From Loxodes magnus (taxonomy: Eukaryota > Ciliophora > Karyorelictea > Loxodida > Loxodidae), in assembly GCA_946699065.1 (NCBI GenBank), contig CAMPDV010000533.1:124001-188000 (forward strand): a DNA stretch of 64,000 bases. Direction: 5' to 3'. Numbering within the stretch: position 1 is the stretch's first letter; each line of letters begins with the position of its first letter. Made by a program: the position numbers and the translations under genes. Positions 47,784 to 61,861 of this stretch are shown here, piece after piece. Below the pieces are notes generated by a model. The model had not been told where the DNA came from. It made no database searches and saw only the letters and a list, made by a program, of their open reading frames with translations.

Positions 47784-48509
47784 ATGGAAAATTTGCAAAA
47801 AGTTTCTTCTAAACAGGATCCATCTCAATCAAATTAAGATTAGCAAAATATGCTATGAGAACTCAAAATTATGCAATAGGAGAATTTTAAATTATTAAGA
47901 AACGCATAAGAACTTGAAGGAAAAATCGCTATCCTGATGCCCTGCACATTAAAATCAAAAACTTAAAATAAGTACTCATCAAAGAGCAGAATCGAGTAAT
48001 TAGAAACAAAATTAAACTATTTTGCAGAGCTGGCCGAAAGCATCTTCCTATTAAATATGTCGATAAATTACCCAATGTATGTAGAACCTAAAGATCATTC
48101 AGAAAAAAAATTATATAAGACAAAAATCAATGCTGATATTGGAGGAGATGTGGACATACACTAAGATACTGTTGATATTTAAAACGAAAGTAGCAACAAA
48201 AAATTTTAAATTATGATAATCTTTTAGTAATTTATATTGCACTCCAAAAGAGTTATTATAAAATTGTACAAAGGGAGTGAAATCTTGATGGACATTGCTC
48301 ATGCTAAGCAAAGAAACAATTATAATATGATTGGAATTAAACTTGACTGAATTAAGATATCTTTAATAAAAAGGGTTAATGTGTAAATCCAGATATATAT
48401 TAAAAGAAAATTTTCTTGAAGAAAACTGGAAATGGAATATTAAAAAAAACTAATAAACTTTAAAGTATTGAATCGGATTGAAATGTGTAGTGTTTATAAT
48501 TCATTATTA
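47784..48509 (+). CDS. Gag-like ORF1 (copy of gag-e)
   Basis: Identical as far as read to 28395-29120: MENLQKVSSKQDPSQ start, coiled-coil region, no visible zinc knuckle, followed by the ATT tract and the ORF2 fragment. Confidence 0.5.
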
Positions 48510-48531
48510 TCATTATTATTATTATAATCTT

Positions 48532-49111
48532 AAGAATGGTGGAAGCAAGATTTATAATTGTCTTATTATAAATCCATATATAATTAAAAAGATGTGTAAG
48601 CTGAGGTTGATTCTCTGATCAAGCTTTCAATTTTTAATGATAAAGTAAAGTTCATATTCTATGGCTGAGAAGATTCCTTGTTGGAGTTTATCTTAGTAAG
48701 GGAAATAAACTTTTCTGGTAATCCACTCTTGCTAGCGGCTTGAAACCGGTCAGCCCATAGTTATGGAACTCCCTGACTGAAGCTTATTGAGTTATGAAAC
48801 AGGATATCCGTATTATATGTATCAAAAGATTGTCTATGGCGTTTAGCTGGAAGGGAGTTTTAGATCTCTTGAAAGTATCTTTTAAGCTTATAATCAATTA
48901 GTTAATTAAACCTCCAAACTTTAAAGATCTTTTTAAAAAATCTTACACTAAACATCTTTACAATTATTCGGAATGTTGATTTAATACCTATGATTATGAA
49001 ACATATACTCATCATTTAATGTTGTCCCATTTTGCAGAAATTGATTAGTAGAATATTTTATTTAATTTTATTAGGAAATCGATCAGAGTAAATAGAGGAA
49101 AGCGAGAGCTT
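48532..49111 (+). pseudogene. ORF2 C-terminal fragment (copy)
   Basis: Copy of 29143-29722, with the same frameshift and the same YETYTHHLML Cys/His remnant near 48970. Confidence 0.55.
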
Positions 49112-49114
49112 ATC

Positions 49115-50230
49115 TGTATCAAAATATATAAAATTTACATTAATCATAACTTTACTACTATTTTTATATTTTTATTTCTATTTATTTAATATAAATTTAA
49201 ATAAATAGAAATGATTTTAAATTAAAACTAAACAACTAAAATAACAAAATTAATTTTTTATTAGTTTATTGAGATAAAACATACACAATAAAAATAAATA
49301 TTTCTATAACTTACTTTACTATATTTAAAATTTTAAGTTTTATTGTAAAATAAAATAATACTACTATGTTAATTAAACAATCTTTATAATGTATATTTAA
49401 AAATAAGTTATTTTATTCTATTCATATTAATCTAATATCATATTATAAAAAGTAATAAATTAATACTACTTAAAAAATTATAAATTTTGATATGTATTTA
49501 ATTATGTTTAAATGCTAAACTATTATATAATAATAAGCTTTAAATAGAGAATTAAATATTAACTAAAACATGTAAATTAGCAAAAAATTATTATCTAATT
49601 AATTGATTTCATTAAATATTTTCTTAACTAAGGTAAAAACATATTACATAAATTTAAGAAAATAGTTTCTTTTTAAACTACTTGCTAAGGATTATTATTG
49701 CTATTAAGAACAGTTATTTTATATTTTTTATCTTAAACATAGAAATTTAAATAATTTTATTATCTAAGATTAAAAACTAAAATTTAAATAATTTAAAACA
49801 AATAATAGTATAAAACATAAAAATAAGGTATAAATCACCTTAATTTTTATTGAGGAAGAAAAATAAATAAATATAATTTCTCACAAACTAAATTTAACAA
49901 TGAGAGTACAAAAGTTTAAAACTTTTTTGGATATAAAATATAATTATACTATTTAGAGATAATTTGAAATCTAAATTTCTTAATTATTAAGAAATCTGAA
50001 TAAAATATAATTAAAATTAATTAAAATTATATAAAATATTTAAAACTTTAATTAAAAAATATAATTGTTTAGATAGTATGGGATCTTGTATATAAAACAA
50101 AGTTAATATAAAATTAACAATGTTAAATGACTTTAGGACAATTTTATTTTGACATATCTTTTTATAAAAAGGTATATTAATCTTTAAATGTAACTATTTT
50201 AAAAAATAAGTTTTTAAGTTAATTTTATGA
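49115..50230. other. AT-rich gap (copy of 29.73-30.84 kb)
   Basis: No gene recognised. A two-base insertion (…TTGTATATAAAAC…) near 50090 distinguishes it from the first unit. Confidence 0.5.
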
Positions 50231-50234
50231 TATC

Positions 50235-51698
50235 TCATTTTATTTTAAGATTTGGAAATTACTTCTTTAACTCATTAAATTGATTTATCATATTTCCCGA
50301 AATCCCAGCTTTTCTTGTATAAGTACAGCATGATAGGTTAAATACCTATAATTTATTTCAGAACTCATAAAATTAACCTTATTCATTCTTCAAGCTAAAT
50401 TATTTTCCAAGCTCCAAAAAAGTTAGTTTTAATTTTTCTAAATGTTTGCTATTTTAGAAAATATATTCGATACTTTATGAATTAATGCTTCTGCATCATT
50501 GAAAACTAAGTGATTTTAAGTTTTAGAATCTTTAGATTATTTTTTAAATTATTTCTAAATCTATTTAATTACATTATAAAAATTTAATTTTTTCTATATT
50601 TTATTTATTGTTCTAAAAAAACTAAATAAGTGCTTGCTTATCAATAGTACAATCATATAATTTTAAAATTTTTACTTTTTATAAGTTTTATTCTATATAC
50701 TTTAATAATTTTTAATGCACATTATGCATATCTTCTATTTTTATATTTTCTAAACTTTGAATGTTTTAGAAAATTGGAATTAGTTAATCTGAGTTTAAAT
50801 TTTCTACTTTCAGATATAATTTTCTAAGTTTATCTCCTTTTAAAATCAAATAATCTATCAAAAATTAGCTTTCTTTAATGAAAGCTCCTTAAAGCGAAAT
50901 AGTTTGAAGTAAGCAGTCTCTATTAAACTATAAATATTAGCCAGTTAATATTGCATTATTACTATCTAAATAGAATTCTTTTAAGTTTTATAGTTTATTT
51001 ACAATTTTAAGATTTTCTTCTTTAATATCACAAGATTAAATTTTCAAAATCTACAAGTTAGAGCACAAAAATAAAACTTCATTAATGTAATTATTTCAAA
51101 ATATTCCTTCAAAACAAATACTTCTTATTTGCTATCCATAATTGAGTATTATTTACTGCTAAATAATATCTTGCTTTATCTCTCTACTCTTTCTTAATAT
51201 TTCATTAAGATATTACATAGTTTCATCTAATTTAGTCTAAATTTATTAATCCTTACTTATTTATTACTTAAGACAATCTATTTCATGAAGATTTAAAAAT
51301 AAGTAGATAGAGTTATGTTTTTCTATTTTACTGAAATAAAATTTAATAATTTCTATAATTTCTAGAGTATATTTTAAATTTTATTCAAGCTAAATTTTCT
51401 TTATTTTGTCTTTATTTTGTCTTTTTTTATTATTTTTCTTAAAATTTTACTTGCATCAACTTATAAAGTATCACATCTAAAGTTTAATCACTCTTTTTAC
51501 ACTCTTTCATTCCTAAAAATTTATTTAAAGTTCAAATAAGGAAAATTAATTCTAAGATGTAAAGGGGTAAGGAATTAATATGAACTCTATAATCTTATTA
51601 TTGCTTATAATCTCTAACTAATTGATTGCTTATCTACCATTATTTTTCTTCTTCCAAATTTTCCTTTTAATATTCAAAACATTAAAATCTTGTCCCAT
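50235..51698 (-). pseudogene. F-box/LRR gene with frameshifts (copy of FBXL 4)
   Basis: Carries the same two single-base lesions as 30844-32307, in the N-terminal region and inside the F-box, so both predate the duplication. The remaining LRR region reads through. Confidence 0.68.
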
Positions 51699-51699
51699 T

Positions 51700-52830
51700 A
51701 AATTTTATTATAAAATAATGAGGAAAATAGATTTAAATATAAAAGTTAAGCATTCTAAAATAATTTATTTTCGATTTATTTTGAAAATATTCTAATTAAT
51801 AAATAAGTATCATAGTTTATAAGATAATAGATATCTAAATTTATTAAAGTAACCACTTTTAGTTTTTATTCAATCCAAATCTTCAACAGAAGTAACTAAA
51901 TTAATCTATTTATATACATCTGTTTACTATAAAAATTATCACTTTTTAATATTAAACAAAATCTAATTAATTATGTATTTACTTTCTATTTTTTAGCAAA
52001 ATATTAAATATAAGAAATTTAAATAATTTTTTATTAAATGTTAAAATATAAATAATTTTAGTAAATATCTAAAATAAAAAAGAATAAAAATTTTAAGCAA
52101 GCAGTAATAAAAAAATTGGGCATAAATTTAAATAATTATTGAATAAACATCTTATTATTGACATTTCAAGCTAAAGTTAAATTATGAAGAATATTAAAAA
52201 ATAATAATTTTTTTATTTATAAATTAAAAATATATATAAAGCTTTATTATTTACTACAAATAATAATCTAATAAATCAATATTATTTAATATTATTTATA
52301 TAAATATTACATTTTAACTTTTAAACCTAAAAATATTCTTGCCTATATCAATTTCAGAATTATTTCTTTCATATTTAGAAATTTTATTTTAATTATAATA
52401 AAAAATATCAAAACTTTTCTCCTTATCTGCAGTCTTAAATTATGAACTCTTTACCCTTTCTTTTTGATCAAGTTGCTAAAGATCTTAAAGAAAGTAGTCT
52501 TCTATTCAAAATATTAAGTTTTAGTCTATAGATTTTATCTACTATATATAAAATATAAAAATATGCTCTTAATCTAAAATTGTTAAAAGCTTAATATCTA
52601 ATTTTTCATCCTTTTACTGAAATTATTACCTCAAATTATTATATCCCTTACAATCCATTATATGGCTAAATATATCGTATTCCCCACATTTACGTTACTC
52701 TAATTTAATATATCATACTAGAGTAACTTATTAATTTTACATTCCATTTTTAAGATTATAGCTAAAAAGCCTTAATAATTTAATTAGTTTTACAATGTTA
52801 AAATTTATCTGTTAATAAATAATAAATCAA
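51700..52830. other. AT-rich gap (copy of 32.31-33.44 kb)
   Basis: No gene recognised. Confidence 0.5.
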
Positions 52831-52831
52831 T

Positions 52832-53116
52832 ATTATTATAGAATGTGTAGCCTCCCGTTTACATACAGCTTTTCAATATTAATATTTAATATTAAAAAAG
52901 TGTTCTCATACTTCTTGTTAAAATTCTAGTTATTCAAAGGGTCACGTCAGCTTCTCAAAATGGGAATTTGCTTAATAAAAATTATTCTGAAGTTTTTAAA
53001 AAAACGCTTCATTCTCCTTGAATAACATCCAAATAAGAATTAATAATTAAGTCATTAGAAGACCCGTCAATAAATGTTCATACTGCTAGCGAGAACCTTC
53101 GGGTTGGTACATTGTA
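52832..53116. other. GC-richer segment, unassigned (copy)
   Basis: Copy of 33441-33725 with at least one substitution (CTCAATAA to CTTAATAA near 52970). The AACC-TTCG-GGTT hairpin at 53094-53105 is unchanged. Confidence 0.35.
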
Positions 53117-53947
53117 TTAATATCTAAAGATTATCTCTTTAAAAAAGTAGTAATAACTTACTATTAATGAAATTTCTTAAGTCTTGATATTCCAAAATGA
53201 TTAATGAATTGTTAAAAATACTAAGTTCTACTTCTTTAAGTTTTTATTTATTCCTAGATTTCTAAAAAAGGCAGATAAATTAATAAATATCCAAAAATTG
53301 ATATAAATATCTTTAGTATCTATTATTAGTTTTATTTTACCATAATAAATGTCGCTTTCTTACTCTTGATAAACCTATTATTTTTCTTCACTATCTTTAA
53401 TAATAGAATCTAATCAAAAAAATCCTCTTTGATTTTAATGAAGAATAATTATATCTATTTTTAAATCCTTTTGGCTTAGAATTTTAGTGTAAATAGCTGA
53501 AAATTTATAATATTTTGATAAAAGTAAAAATAATAAAATTTTGGAAATTAAAGAAAATAAATAGCAATTAATTATAGAAAATAATTAATTGATTATAAAA
53601 TTTAATTAAGCTTATAATCAAAAGCACTATCTATATCTATGCTAATTTTAAATTATAGAAAAAATTAAACAAATAACTTTTATTTCAATTTTAATTCGAA
53701 ACAATTAGTTTAATTAGATTAAATTATTTTAAATAAATAAAAAATAAATTTAAGTTATTAATTATTTAATTTAAAATACCAAGAAATATATATAATTCTA
53801 AATAATATTAAATATAGCACATATTTAATATTATGTATAATAATTAAATGTTAAGAGTATCTTTATGATTTGTATTATTTTTGAATCAATTTTTTATATA
53901 AAATTGCATTTATTTTTAAATATTAGCTATAATATAAAATTAAGTTT

Positions 53948-55453
53948 TCAATTTAAACGTGTATTTCCTCATTTTATTCTAAGACTTGGGAAGTGCTTCT
54001 TTAACTCAGTTAATTGCCTTCTCATATTTTCAGAAATTTTATTTCCATTAAATGTGCAGCCTTATAGTTCAAAAAATTGTAATTTACTTCAGAACTCATA
54101 GAATTAATCTTATTTATTCTTTAATCTAAATTCATTTTCAAACTTTAAAAAATTTAATTCTAATTTTTCTAAACTTTTACTATTTTAGAAAATATATTCA
54201 ATACTTTACGAATCTATATTCTATAATTAACTAAAGCTAAGTTATTTTAAGTTTTAGAATCTTTAAATTATAATTTGAATTATTTCTAAATCTATTTAAT
54301 TACAACTATAAAATTCTAATTTTTCTATATTAGATTTATTGTTCTAAAAAAATTAAAAGAGTGCTTATTTATCAATTTTACAATATCATAATTTTAAATT
54401 TTTTATGCCTAAACAATTTTATTCTATATATTATAATCATTTCTAATGCTTTTATTCAGATCATTCAATTTGTATATCTTCTAATTTTTAACTATTTTAG
54501 AAAATTGCAATTAATTGATCTGAGTTTAAATCACAAATTTCAAGATATAATCTTCTTAGTTTTTCTCCTTTTAATTTTAAATAATCTATCAAAAATTAAC
54601 ATCCTCTAATTTAGGAGCCTTAAAACGAAATAGTTTAAAGTTAACAGTCACTATTAAATTATAAATATTATCCATTCAATTTTTTATTATTACGATCTAA
54701 ATAGAATTCTTTTAAGTTCTATAGTTTGCTTATATTTGTAAGATTTTTTTCTTAAATATCACAACACTAAATTTTCAAAGTCAATAAATTAGAGCATTAA
54801 AATAAAACTTCACTAATGTAATTGTTTCAGCATCTTCCATTAAAATAAAAATATTTTATTTTTTATCCACATGTAAGTACTATTTATTTTTATATATGCT
54901 CTTATTTTATCTCTTTTTACTTTCTTAGTATTTCAATAAGATATTACATCATTTCATCTAATTTTCTCTCAAATTACTAATCTTTATTCTTATACTATTC
55001 AAGACATTGAATTTCATTAAGATCTAAAAATAAAGAGATAGAGTTATGCTTTTCTATTTTACTAAAACTTTATTTAATTATTTCCAAAAGTTATATAGCA
55101 TCTTCTTAAGTTATTTATTTTTTATCTTTCTCATTTTCAAAAAGTATTTCTTACCAATTATTAGTCTTTTTTAAGTTTCTTAAAATATTATGAGCATTAA
55201 CTTAAAAGGTTTCATATTATACTTTTAGTCACTTTTTTTACACTTATTCATTCCTGCAAATTTATTCAAAGTCTTAATAAGAAAAAATGAGTTCTAAGAT
55301 GTAAATAGGTAAGGAATTTATATGAACTGTATACTTTTATTATTTCTAATTTTTAACTAGTTTATTGCTTATCTATCCTTATTCTTCCTCTTATCTATTT
55401 TCCTCTTATCTATTTTCCTTCTAAAATCCAAAGCATTTATAAACTTGTCCCAT
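53948..55453 (-). CDS. F-box/LRR protein (diverged twin of FBXL 5)
   Basis: An intact leftward frame from ATG 55453 with in-frame TGA at 53971-53969 and 53950-53948 as possible ends; the second is used. F-box and LRR layout as in the 36047 gene, but with roughly 4% nucleotide differences between about 53985 and 55400, many of them changing residues in the LRRs (LWYCSIKKQTL became LWYCKIDKQAL, which is closer to the copy at 21572). A 15-bp duplication at 55391-55420 adds five codons before the F-box. Flanking DNA on both sides is nearly identical to unit 1. The pattern suggests gene conversion from a paralogue. Expected role: SCF substrate receptor. Confidence 0.85.
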
Positions 55454-55657
55454 GATTATTTGTATAAAAAATGAGTAAATTAGATTTAAATATAAAGTTA
55501 GAATAAATATGGAAATATATTTAGATGGATTAATGATAATGAAACTATTAAAATATATTAATTATGATATAATTAATATATAATCAAATTTCCTAAAATT
55601 ATCAAAACAACTGTGAAAACAAAGCTTTTATATGCTTATTATATATATTAATCTAAT

Positions 55658-55861
55658 AGTTGGATTCAAGTTCTTTAAGCGAACACATCTGGATGAATAT
55701 ACGACTTTGGTAAAAGCTTGAAGTCTATTACTATGAAATATACATTCTTTAAAGATGCCTATCTGTTTTAAAAAGGGATAAACTTAAATAATTAATTATA
55801 TCTATTAAGAGATTGTTATGAATACTGCACTTTGAGAAATGAAGTGTCCTGATGCATTCTA
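55658..55861 (+). pseudogene. Conserved fragment 'MKYxF' (copy of copy 4)
   Basis: Identical as far as read to 36252-36455, in the same head-to-head position beside the F-box gene. Confidence 0.5.
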
Positions 55862-55889
55862 AGTTAATAATAATGATAATTAATACTAG

Positions 55890-57137
55890 CTATTACAAAT
55901 AAATAATATAATATTTTGATTAATAAACATAACTTAAGTTAAATAAATATTCTATTTCCTTTAAATAAATCTTTAGCTAAATTAAGATTTATATTAAATA
56001 CATATTATAGTCATTAGTTTTATTATGCACCTTACTTTTTATTGTTACCAAGCAATAAAAGAAACCTATTTTTAATTAATTTTTAAGTTTTTTTATGATT
56101 TATAATTAAAAAAATGTAACTAAATAATTAAAGGAAAAAGGATAAGACTATAATATTGAGATTGATGATATAATTATTTTAAATTTAAAGAACTTTAATA
56201 AATTAAATTACATAAAAAAGATGATTAAACATTATAATAATTACAGAGATTATTTATAGAATTATCTATTTTTTAATTAATTTATAAGAAATTATATATA
56301 AACATAATTTATTTATTCATTTTAAATATTATAGCAAATCTTATTTAGAAGATATTCTATCAATTATTTATTTTAAACATCTTTATAAAACTAGTAATTA
56401 TACCTTTACAATCCTAAGAAATTGCTAAAATTACCACAAAAACACTTAATTCAGACTCAAATCTCTGAGATAAGAAAATAAGCCAACTTAATATTTAATT
56501 AAGAACATTTTTTAATTTAGTATAAAAATGAAAAATAAATTGCTGTTGATGATTATTTTATTTTAAATAAAGTAAAATATTTAAAATAATAAAATTTAAA
56601 TATTTTAAAAGTTTTAAATTTACGAAATAATAAAAATTGCTAAAAAGATATTTATTAGTATTAAAAATATTAAGATTAATTATTTTTATAAGAAAAAAAC
56701 TTAAAACAAGTTTATAATCTAAAAAGTTGAACTTTAAATCCAGTAAATTTGAAAATGTCTCCTCTTGAAGGATGGCTTAGGACTTCATTGTCCTCCATCC
56801 TTGCTTATAATTTGCATTTTACAGTTGAGACTATTTCATCTAAAAATTATTTTTTAATTGCTAAATTTACTATTATAAAATTTTTTTCTATATATTAAGC
56901 CTGATTAATTTTATTATATTTAAAATAGGCTTTAATATATTTCTTTTATTCCTTTTATATTTTTCGCTTTTTCATCAGCATATTTTATAATGATGCTACC
57001 TTTGTCATATTTAACAGAGTATTTTCTACTTATATTCTATTATTATTCATTTTATTCTAATCCGTAGATATACTTCCTTGTTATCTGCTGGTTCTTAATT
57101 AATTTTTTATAAAAAAGTTAAAAGTTAAAAAGCTTTG
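55890..57137. other. AT-rich gap (copy of 36.48-37.73 kb)
   Basis: Includes the GC-richer foldable patch near 56760-56827. No gene recognised. Confidence 0.4.
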
Positions 57138-57971
57138 TTAAAGCCTTAGTAGTCAGCCATCTGGCCTATTCTATCAACTTGTCTCCATTAGTTTGTCTTT
57201 AATTTCTACTAGGCTTAGTTAGGCAGTGTAGCACTTCATTAGCGCACCATCCTTTAATATTCTGAATAGTTTTCATCTTGCATGTAGTCCTAATTATTTC
57301 TCCAAGGATTAAGATTTGAATTAAAGAATTTTTTTCTTTTTAATTTTTCCACTTTATGTTAGATATATCCTAAATAGCTTTCTAAAAATATCTTATTAAT
57401 TCTTTTTTATAATTTCGCTTAGTTAGTAGCAGTATTTTCATTGGTGTTATTTATTGCACACGTAACATTTTATTCTTCTTTTAACCTATTATTCCTGTAA
57501 CACTTATTTAATTTAAATTTACTATTTATTTTAAATAAACGTTTACTGTTTATTTTAATTTGAGGCTTCATTTTCTATTTCCATAGGATCTGATTAATTC
57601 TGTTAAATCGAAAATGGCGTAACCCGAATTTATTATTAAATTTAAAGAATTCTTTGTTCCAGTTTGTCTTCTATTTCTTATGATTATTAATATTGTTTCT
57701 CAAGTAAAGACGTTATTAGTTTTTCTAATTTTTCTACTTTATCAGTGAGGTATCTATTTTTAAACATAAACTCTTTTAATGACTTATATAATATTTCTAT
57801 TTGAGTTTGTGTCGGAAGTTTTTTTAGTTCTGGATTTCCAAGTGGTTAATGTTCGTCATATCAATCATATTTCTCACTTTCACTCATTGTAATTATTTCG
57901 CTTTTTTATTTTTTAGAGAATTTTCCCGTTTAAATGTTTTGTTCAAAGTTCTGTTATTTCTTAGAAGCCAT
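57138..57971 (-). CDS. Gag-like ORF1 with zinc knuckle (copy of gag-f)
   Basis: An intact frame of 277 codons, matching 37731-38564: coiled coil, PMEIENE motif, zinc knuckle CYVCNKQHQWKYC with a TGA-encoded Trp, basic tail. Preserved intact in both tandem units. Confidence 0.67.
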
Positions 57972-57997
57972 TTTATATATATTATATAATATCTAAA

Positions 57998-59236
57998 GAA
58001 ACATCAGAAATGATAAATCTTAAATTTATGATTAGAAAATTAGCCAATTGCTTAAAAAGAACAAGTCACATATTTAGGATTTTTCTACATCAGAGGAATA
58101 ATTTTAATCCCCGTTTCAAAGAAGTCATATTCAAATATATAGCTGCAATGAAGAAAGTTTTTTTTTAACTGATGAGATATAAGAATGTAACTCCTTGATA
58201 TTAAAAAAACTTTATGTAGACTTTTTACATTACCTAAAGCGAATTTGGAGGAGATTTAATACAATGAAGTATTTGAAAAGGAGTAACTGTAGTTCTAAAG
58301 AATTGAATCAAGCATGAGATTGATTTCAAGAAAAGCTTTTTAAGTAGCAATTGCAGCATTTAGTGAGTCATGCTATATAGACCTGAATTGCTTATCTTTT
58401 AAGCAAATTATAGCTATAAAATCCTTCAGATTCCATTATAAAATAAAATAAGAAATATTTACTTTCCAAGATCAACAATAGACTCTCTTTTCATTAATAT
58501 CTGTAAAAATGATTATAATATTATGATTAAGTGAAGCATTTATCATACCTTAACACTATCGATCTGCAGAATTAATAGAATAATACCAGTCCTTAAACTC
58601 TTACTAACCATATAAGAGACAAAATAAAACAATATTTTTATAATTTTGCTACTAAAAAATTTATGAGAATGAAAACAGCTAAAATATATATTTAGCAATT
58701 TGATAATCTTTAACAATTTCCACAAATTACTTATACAAAGTTAAACAAATAGTATAGACAAGAAATTATCAGCATATATAAACTTAGAACCTAATCTTAT
58801 AATTATGTAAGGATCTTTAAGATCGTTATTATCCTATTGATAATTCCTATTGTATATGTTGAGAGTATGAGACAACTGAGTATATCTTTTAAAGTATTCT
58901 AATATAAGGGATTGACTGTCGGAAAAGATCGAAAATTATGAATTAAGATTTCGCATGCTATACGATCAATAATATATAAACTCATTTTCAAGGTTTCAAT
59001 TGGATTAATTAGATTTATAAATCAAAATATTTCACAAGAAGTTAATGGCAAGAAGACTTGAGATTCTAGAATTGGATAGAGCAAAAAAGGAAGAAGTTAA
59101 ATATGAATAGAACGAAAGACTAATTAAAGAAAAATGATGAAATTAAGACAATATTAAAAAAACAATTTAAAAATGTTTACTATCGTTTATATTTGAAGGA
59201 AAAATTTTTACAATTAAAGACGTCAAAAAAAAATTT
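57998..59236 (+). pseudogene. RT2 fragment, 5'-truncated (copy)
   Basis: Copy of 38590-39828 with one extra A in a run near 58205. Only the C-terminal part of ORF2, without palm motifs. Confidence 0.63.
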
Positions 59237-59257
59237 TAGTTTAAATTTAATTTAATA

Positions 59258-59698
59258 AAAAAATAATTTCTTTGTAATTTTTAAAATGAAATAGTCTAAT
59301 TTGAATCAATTAAACATATAACTTTTATTAATTTTTTAGATAAATAATCTTAATTTGTTTAAAATCAATTTCTATCATATTGATAATTTTAATAAATTAT
59401 CTTTATTTTGTTTCTTTTTAAAGTAGATTTTATTAGTCTTGCTATATATTTCATTACATCAAATTCTAGAAAATTAATAATCAAATTCTAAATTTTATTC
59501 TTATTTGTTAACAAATTTTAATTTTTTAAATTTTTTTGGTGGAATTTCAATGTCTCTCACTTAATGTTCTTTTCTCTTTTAGACGATGGGCTAGTAGAGT
59601 GCTATGCCTATGGAGGATTTTAAAGCCTAGTCTCTTTACTTTGGATTTTGACCTTCCTGCGTTCCTCCTTCCCCAAGAGAAATCAACCTTCAAGTACT
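59258..59698 (-). pseudogene. Gag-like 5' remnant (copy of gag-h)
   Basis: Copy of 39850-40290, including the conserved GC-richer segment at 59536-59698. Confidence 0.4.
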
Positions 59699-59957
59699 AC
59701 CATTTTTATTATATTTAAAAAATTAAAAAGAAAAAAGCTTAAAAAATAAAATTTGTTTTATTTATTTATTACTTAAAAGCTATATAAAGTAAGGTGCATA
59801 ATAAAAGTAATGCTTGTAATATGTATATAACATAAATCTTAATTTAGATTTATGTAAGTGAAATAGATTATTTTATTTAACCTAAGTTATGTTTATTAAT
59901 TAAGCTATTATATTATTTGTATGTAATAACCTATTTTAATAGCTATTATTATTAGCA

Positions 59958-60149
59958 ATGCATCAGGACACTTAAGTCACAATGTGCAGTATACTTTTAA
60001 CAGTCTCTTAATAAATATAATGGATTATTATGTTAATCAGTTTCTGTGAACAGTTACACTTGATTGAAGAATGTATATTTCATAATAATAACCTTCAAGC
60101 TTATCAAGGTTTATATTCAAACAGATGCGTTGGTTTAAAGATCTTGAAT
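59958..60149 (-). pseudogene. Conserved fragment 'MKYxF' (copy of copy 5)
   Basis: Copy of 40550-40741, head-to-head with the F-box gene at 60383. Confidence 0.5.
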
Positions 60150-60382
60150 CCAACTAGTAATTTGTTTCAGATTATAAGATACAGTATATAAAAATAGTTT
60201 TGACAGTAGTTTTGATAATTTAGGAAAATAGATTTGACTATATATTAATTATATCATAATTAAATATATTTTAATAGTTTCATTATCATTAATCCATCTT
60301 TAGAATTTATTTCTCCATATTCTTTTAAAATCCATAGATTTTATATTTAAATCTAATTTACTCGTTTTTTATAAAAATAACA

Positions 60383-61861
60383 ATGGGACAAGTTTTTTAA
60401 TGCATGGGATTTTAAGAAGAAAATAATTGAGAGGAAGAATAATGGTAGATAAGCAATCAATTAGTTAAAAATTAGAATCAATAATAAAATTATACAGTTC
60501 ATATAAATTCCTTACCTCTTTACATCTTAGAACACATTTTTTCTTATTTAGACTTCAAACAAATTTGCAGGAATGAATAAGTGTAAAAAAAGTGATTAAA
60601 AGTATAATATGAAACCTTTTAAGTTAATGCTAATAATATTTTAAGAAACTTAAAAAAGACTAATAATTGGTAAGAAATGCTTTTTGAAAATGAGAAAGAT
60701 AAAAAATAAATAACTTAAGAAGATGCTATATAACTTTTGGAAATAATTAAATAAAGTTTTAGTAAAATAGAAAAGCATAACTCTATCTCTTTATTTTTAG
60801 ATCTAAATGAAATTCAATATCTTGAATAATATAATAATAGAGATTAGTAATTTGAGAGAAAATTAGATGAAATGATGTAGTATCTTATTGAAATATTAAG
60901 AAAGTAAAAATAGATTAAGTAAGAGCATATATAAAACTAAAAAGTACTTACATGTGGATAAAAAATAAAATCTTTTTATTTTAAAGGAAGATGCTGAAAT
61001 AATTACATTAGTGAAGTTTTATTTTAATGCTCTAATTTATAGACTTTAAAAATTAATTATTGTGATATTAAAGAAGAAAATCTTGTAAATATAAATAAAC
61101 TATAATATTTAAAAGAATTCTATTTAGATTATAATAATGCAGAATTGAATGGGTAGTATTTATAATTTAATAGAGACTGCTAACTATAAACTATTTCGTT
61201 TTAAGCCTCAAGAGTTTGGGGATATCCATTTTTGGTAGATTATTTGAGATTAAAAGGAGAAAAACTAAGAAGATTATATCTTGAAATTGGGGATTTAAAC
61301 TCAGATCAATTAATTCAAATTTTCAAAAATAGTTAAAATTTAGAAGATATAAAAATTGAAGGACTTAAATAAAAGCATTAAAAATTAATAAAATATATAG
61401 AATAAAACTTACTAAACATAAAAAGTTTAAGATTATATTATTGCTAAATTGATAATTAAGCACTCTTTTAACTTTTTTAGAACAATAAATCTAATATAGA
61501 AAAATTAGAGTTTTATATTTGTGATTAAATAGATTTAGAAATAATTCAAATTATAATCTAAAGATTCTAAAACTTAAAATAACTTAGGTTATAAAGTTGC
61601 GAAAATATTAACACAGCAAACATTGAATATATTTTCTAAAATAGCAAAAGTTTAGAAAAATTAGAATTAATTTTTTTAGAGTTCAAAAAAGAATTTAGAT
61701 TAAAGAATGAATAAGATTAATTCTATGAATTCTGAAGTAAATTATAAGTATTTAATCTATCATGCTGCACATTTAATAGAAATTTTATTTCTGAAAATAT
61801 GAGAAAGGAAATAATTGAATTAAAAAAACAATTTCCAAATCTTAGGATAATAGGAGTATAA
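60383..61861 (+). CDS. F-box/LRR protein (copy 2, unit 2/3 version)
   Basis: An intact frame of 492 codons, nearly identical to 40975-42453. The one difference noticed is GGA at 61361-61363 where the other tandem copy has TGA (Gly versus Trp). F-box W71 is TGA at 60593-60595. Same expected role. Confidence 0.86.
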
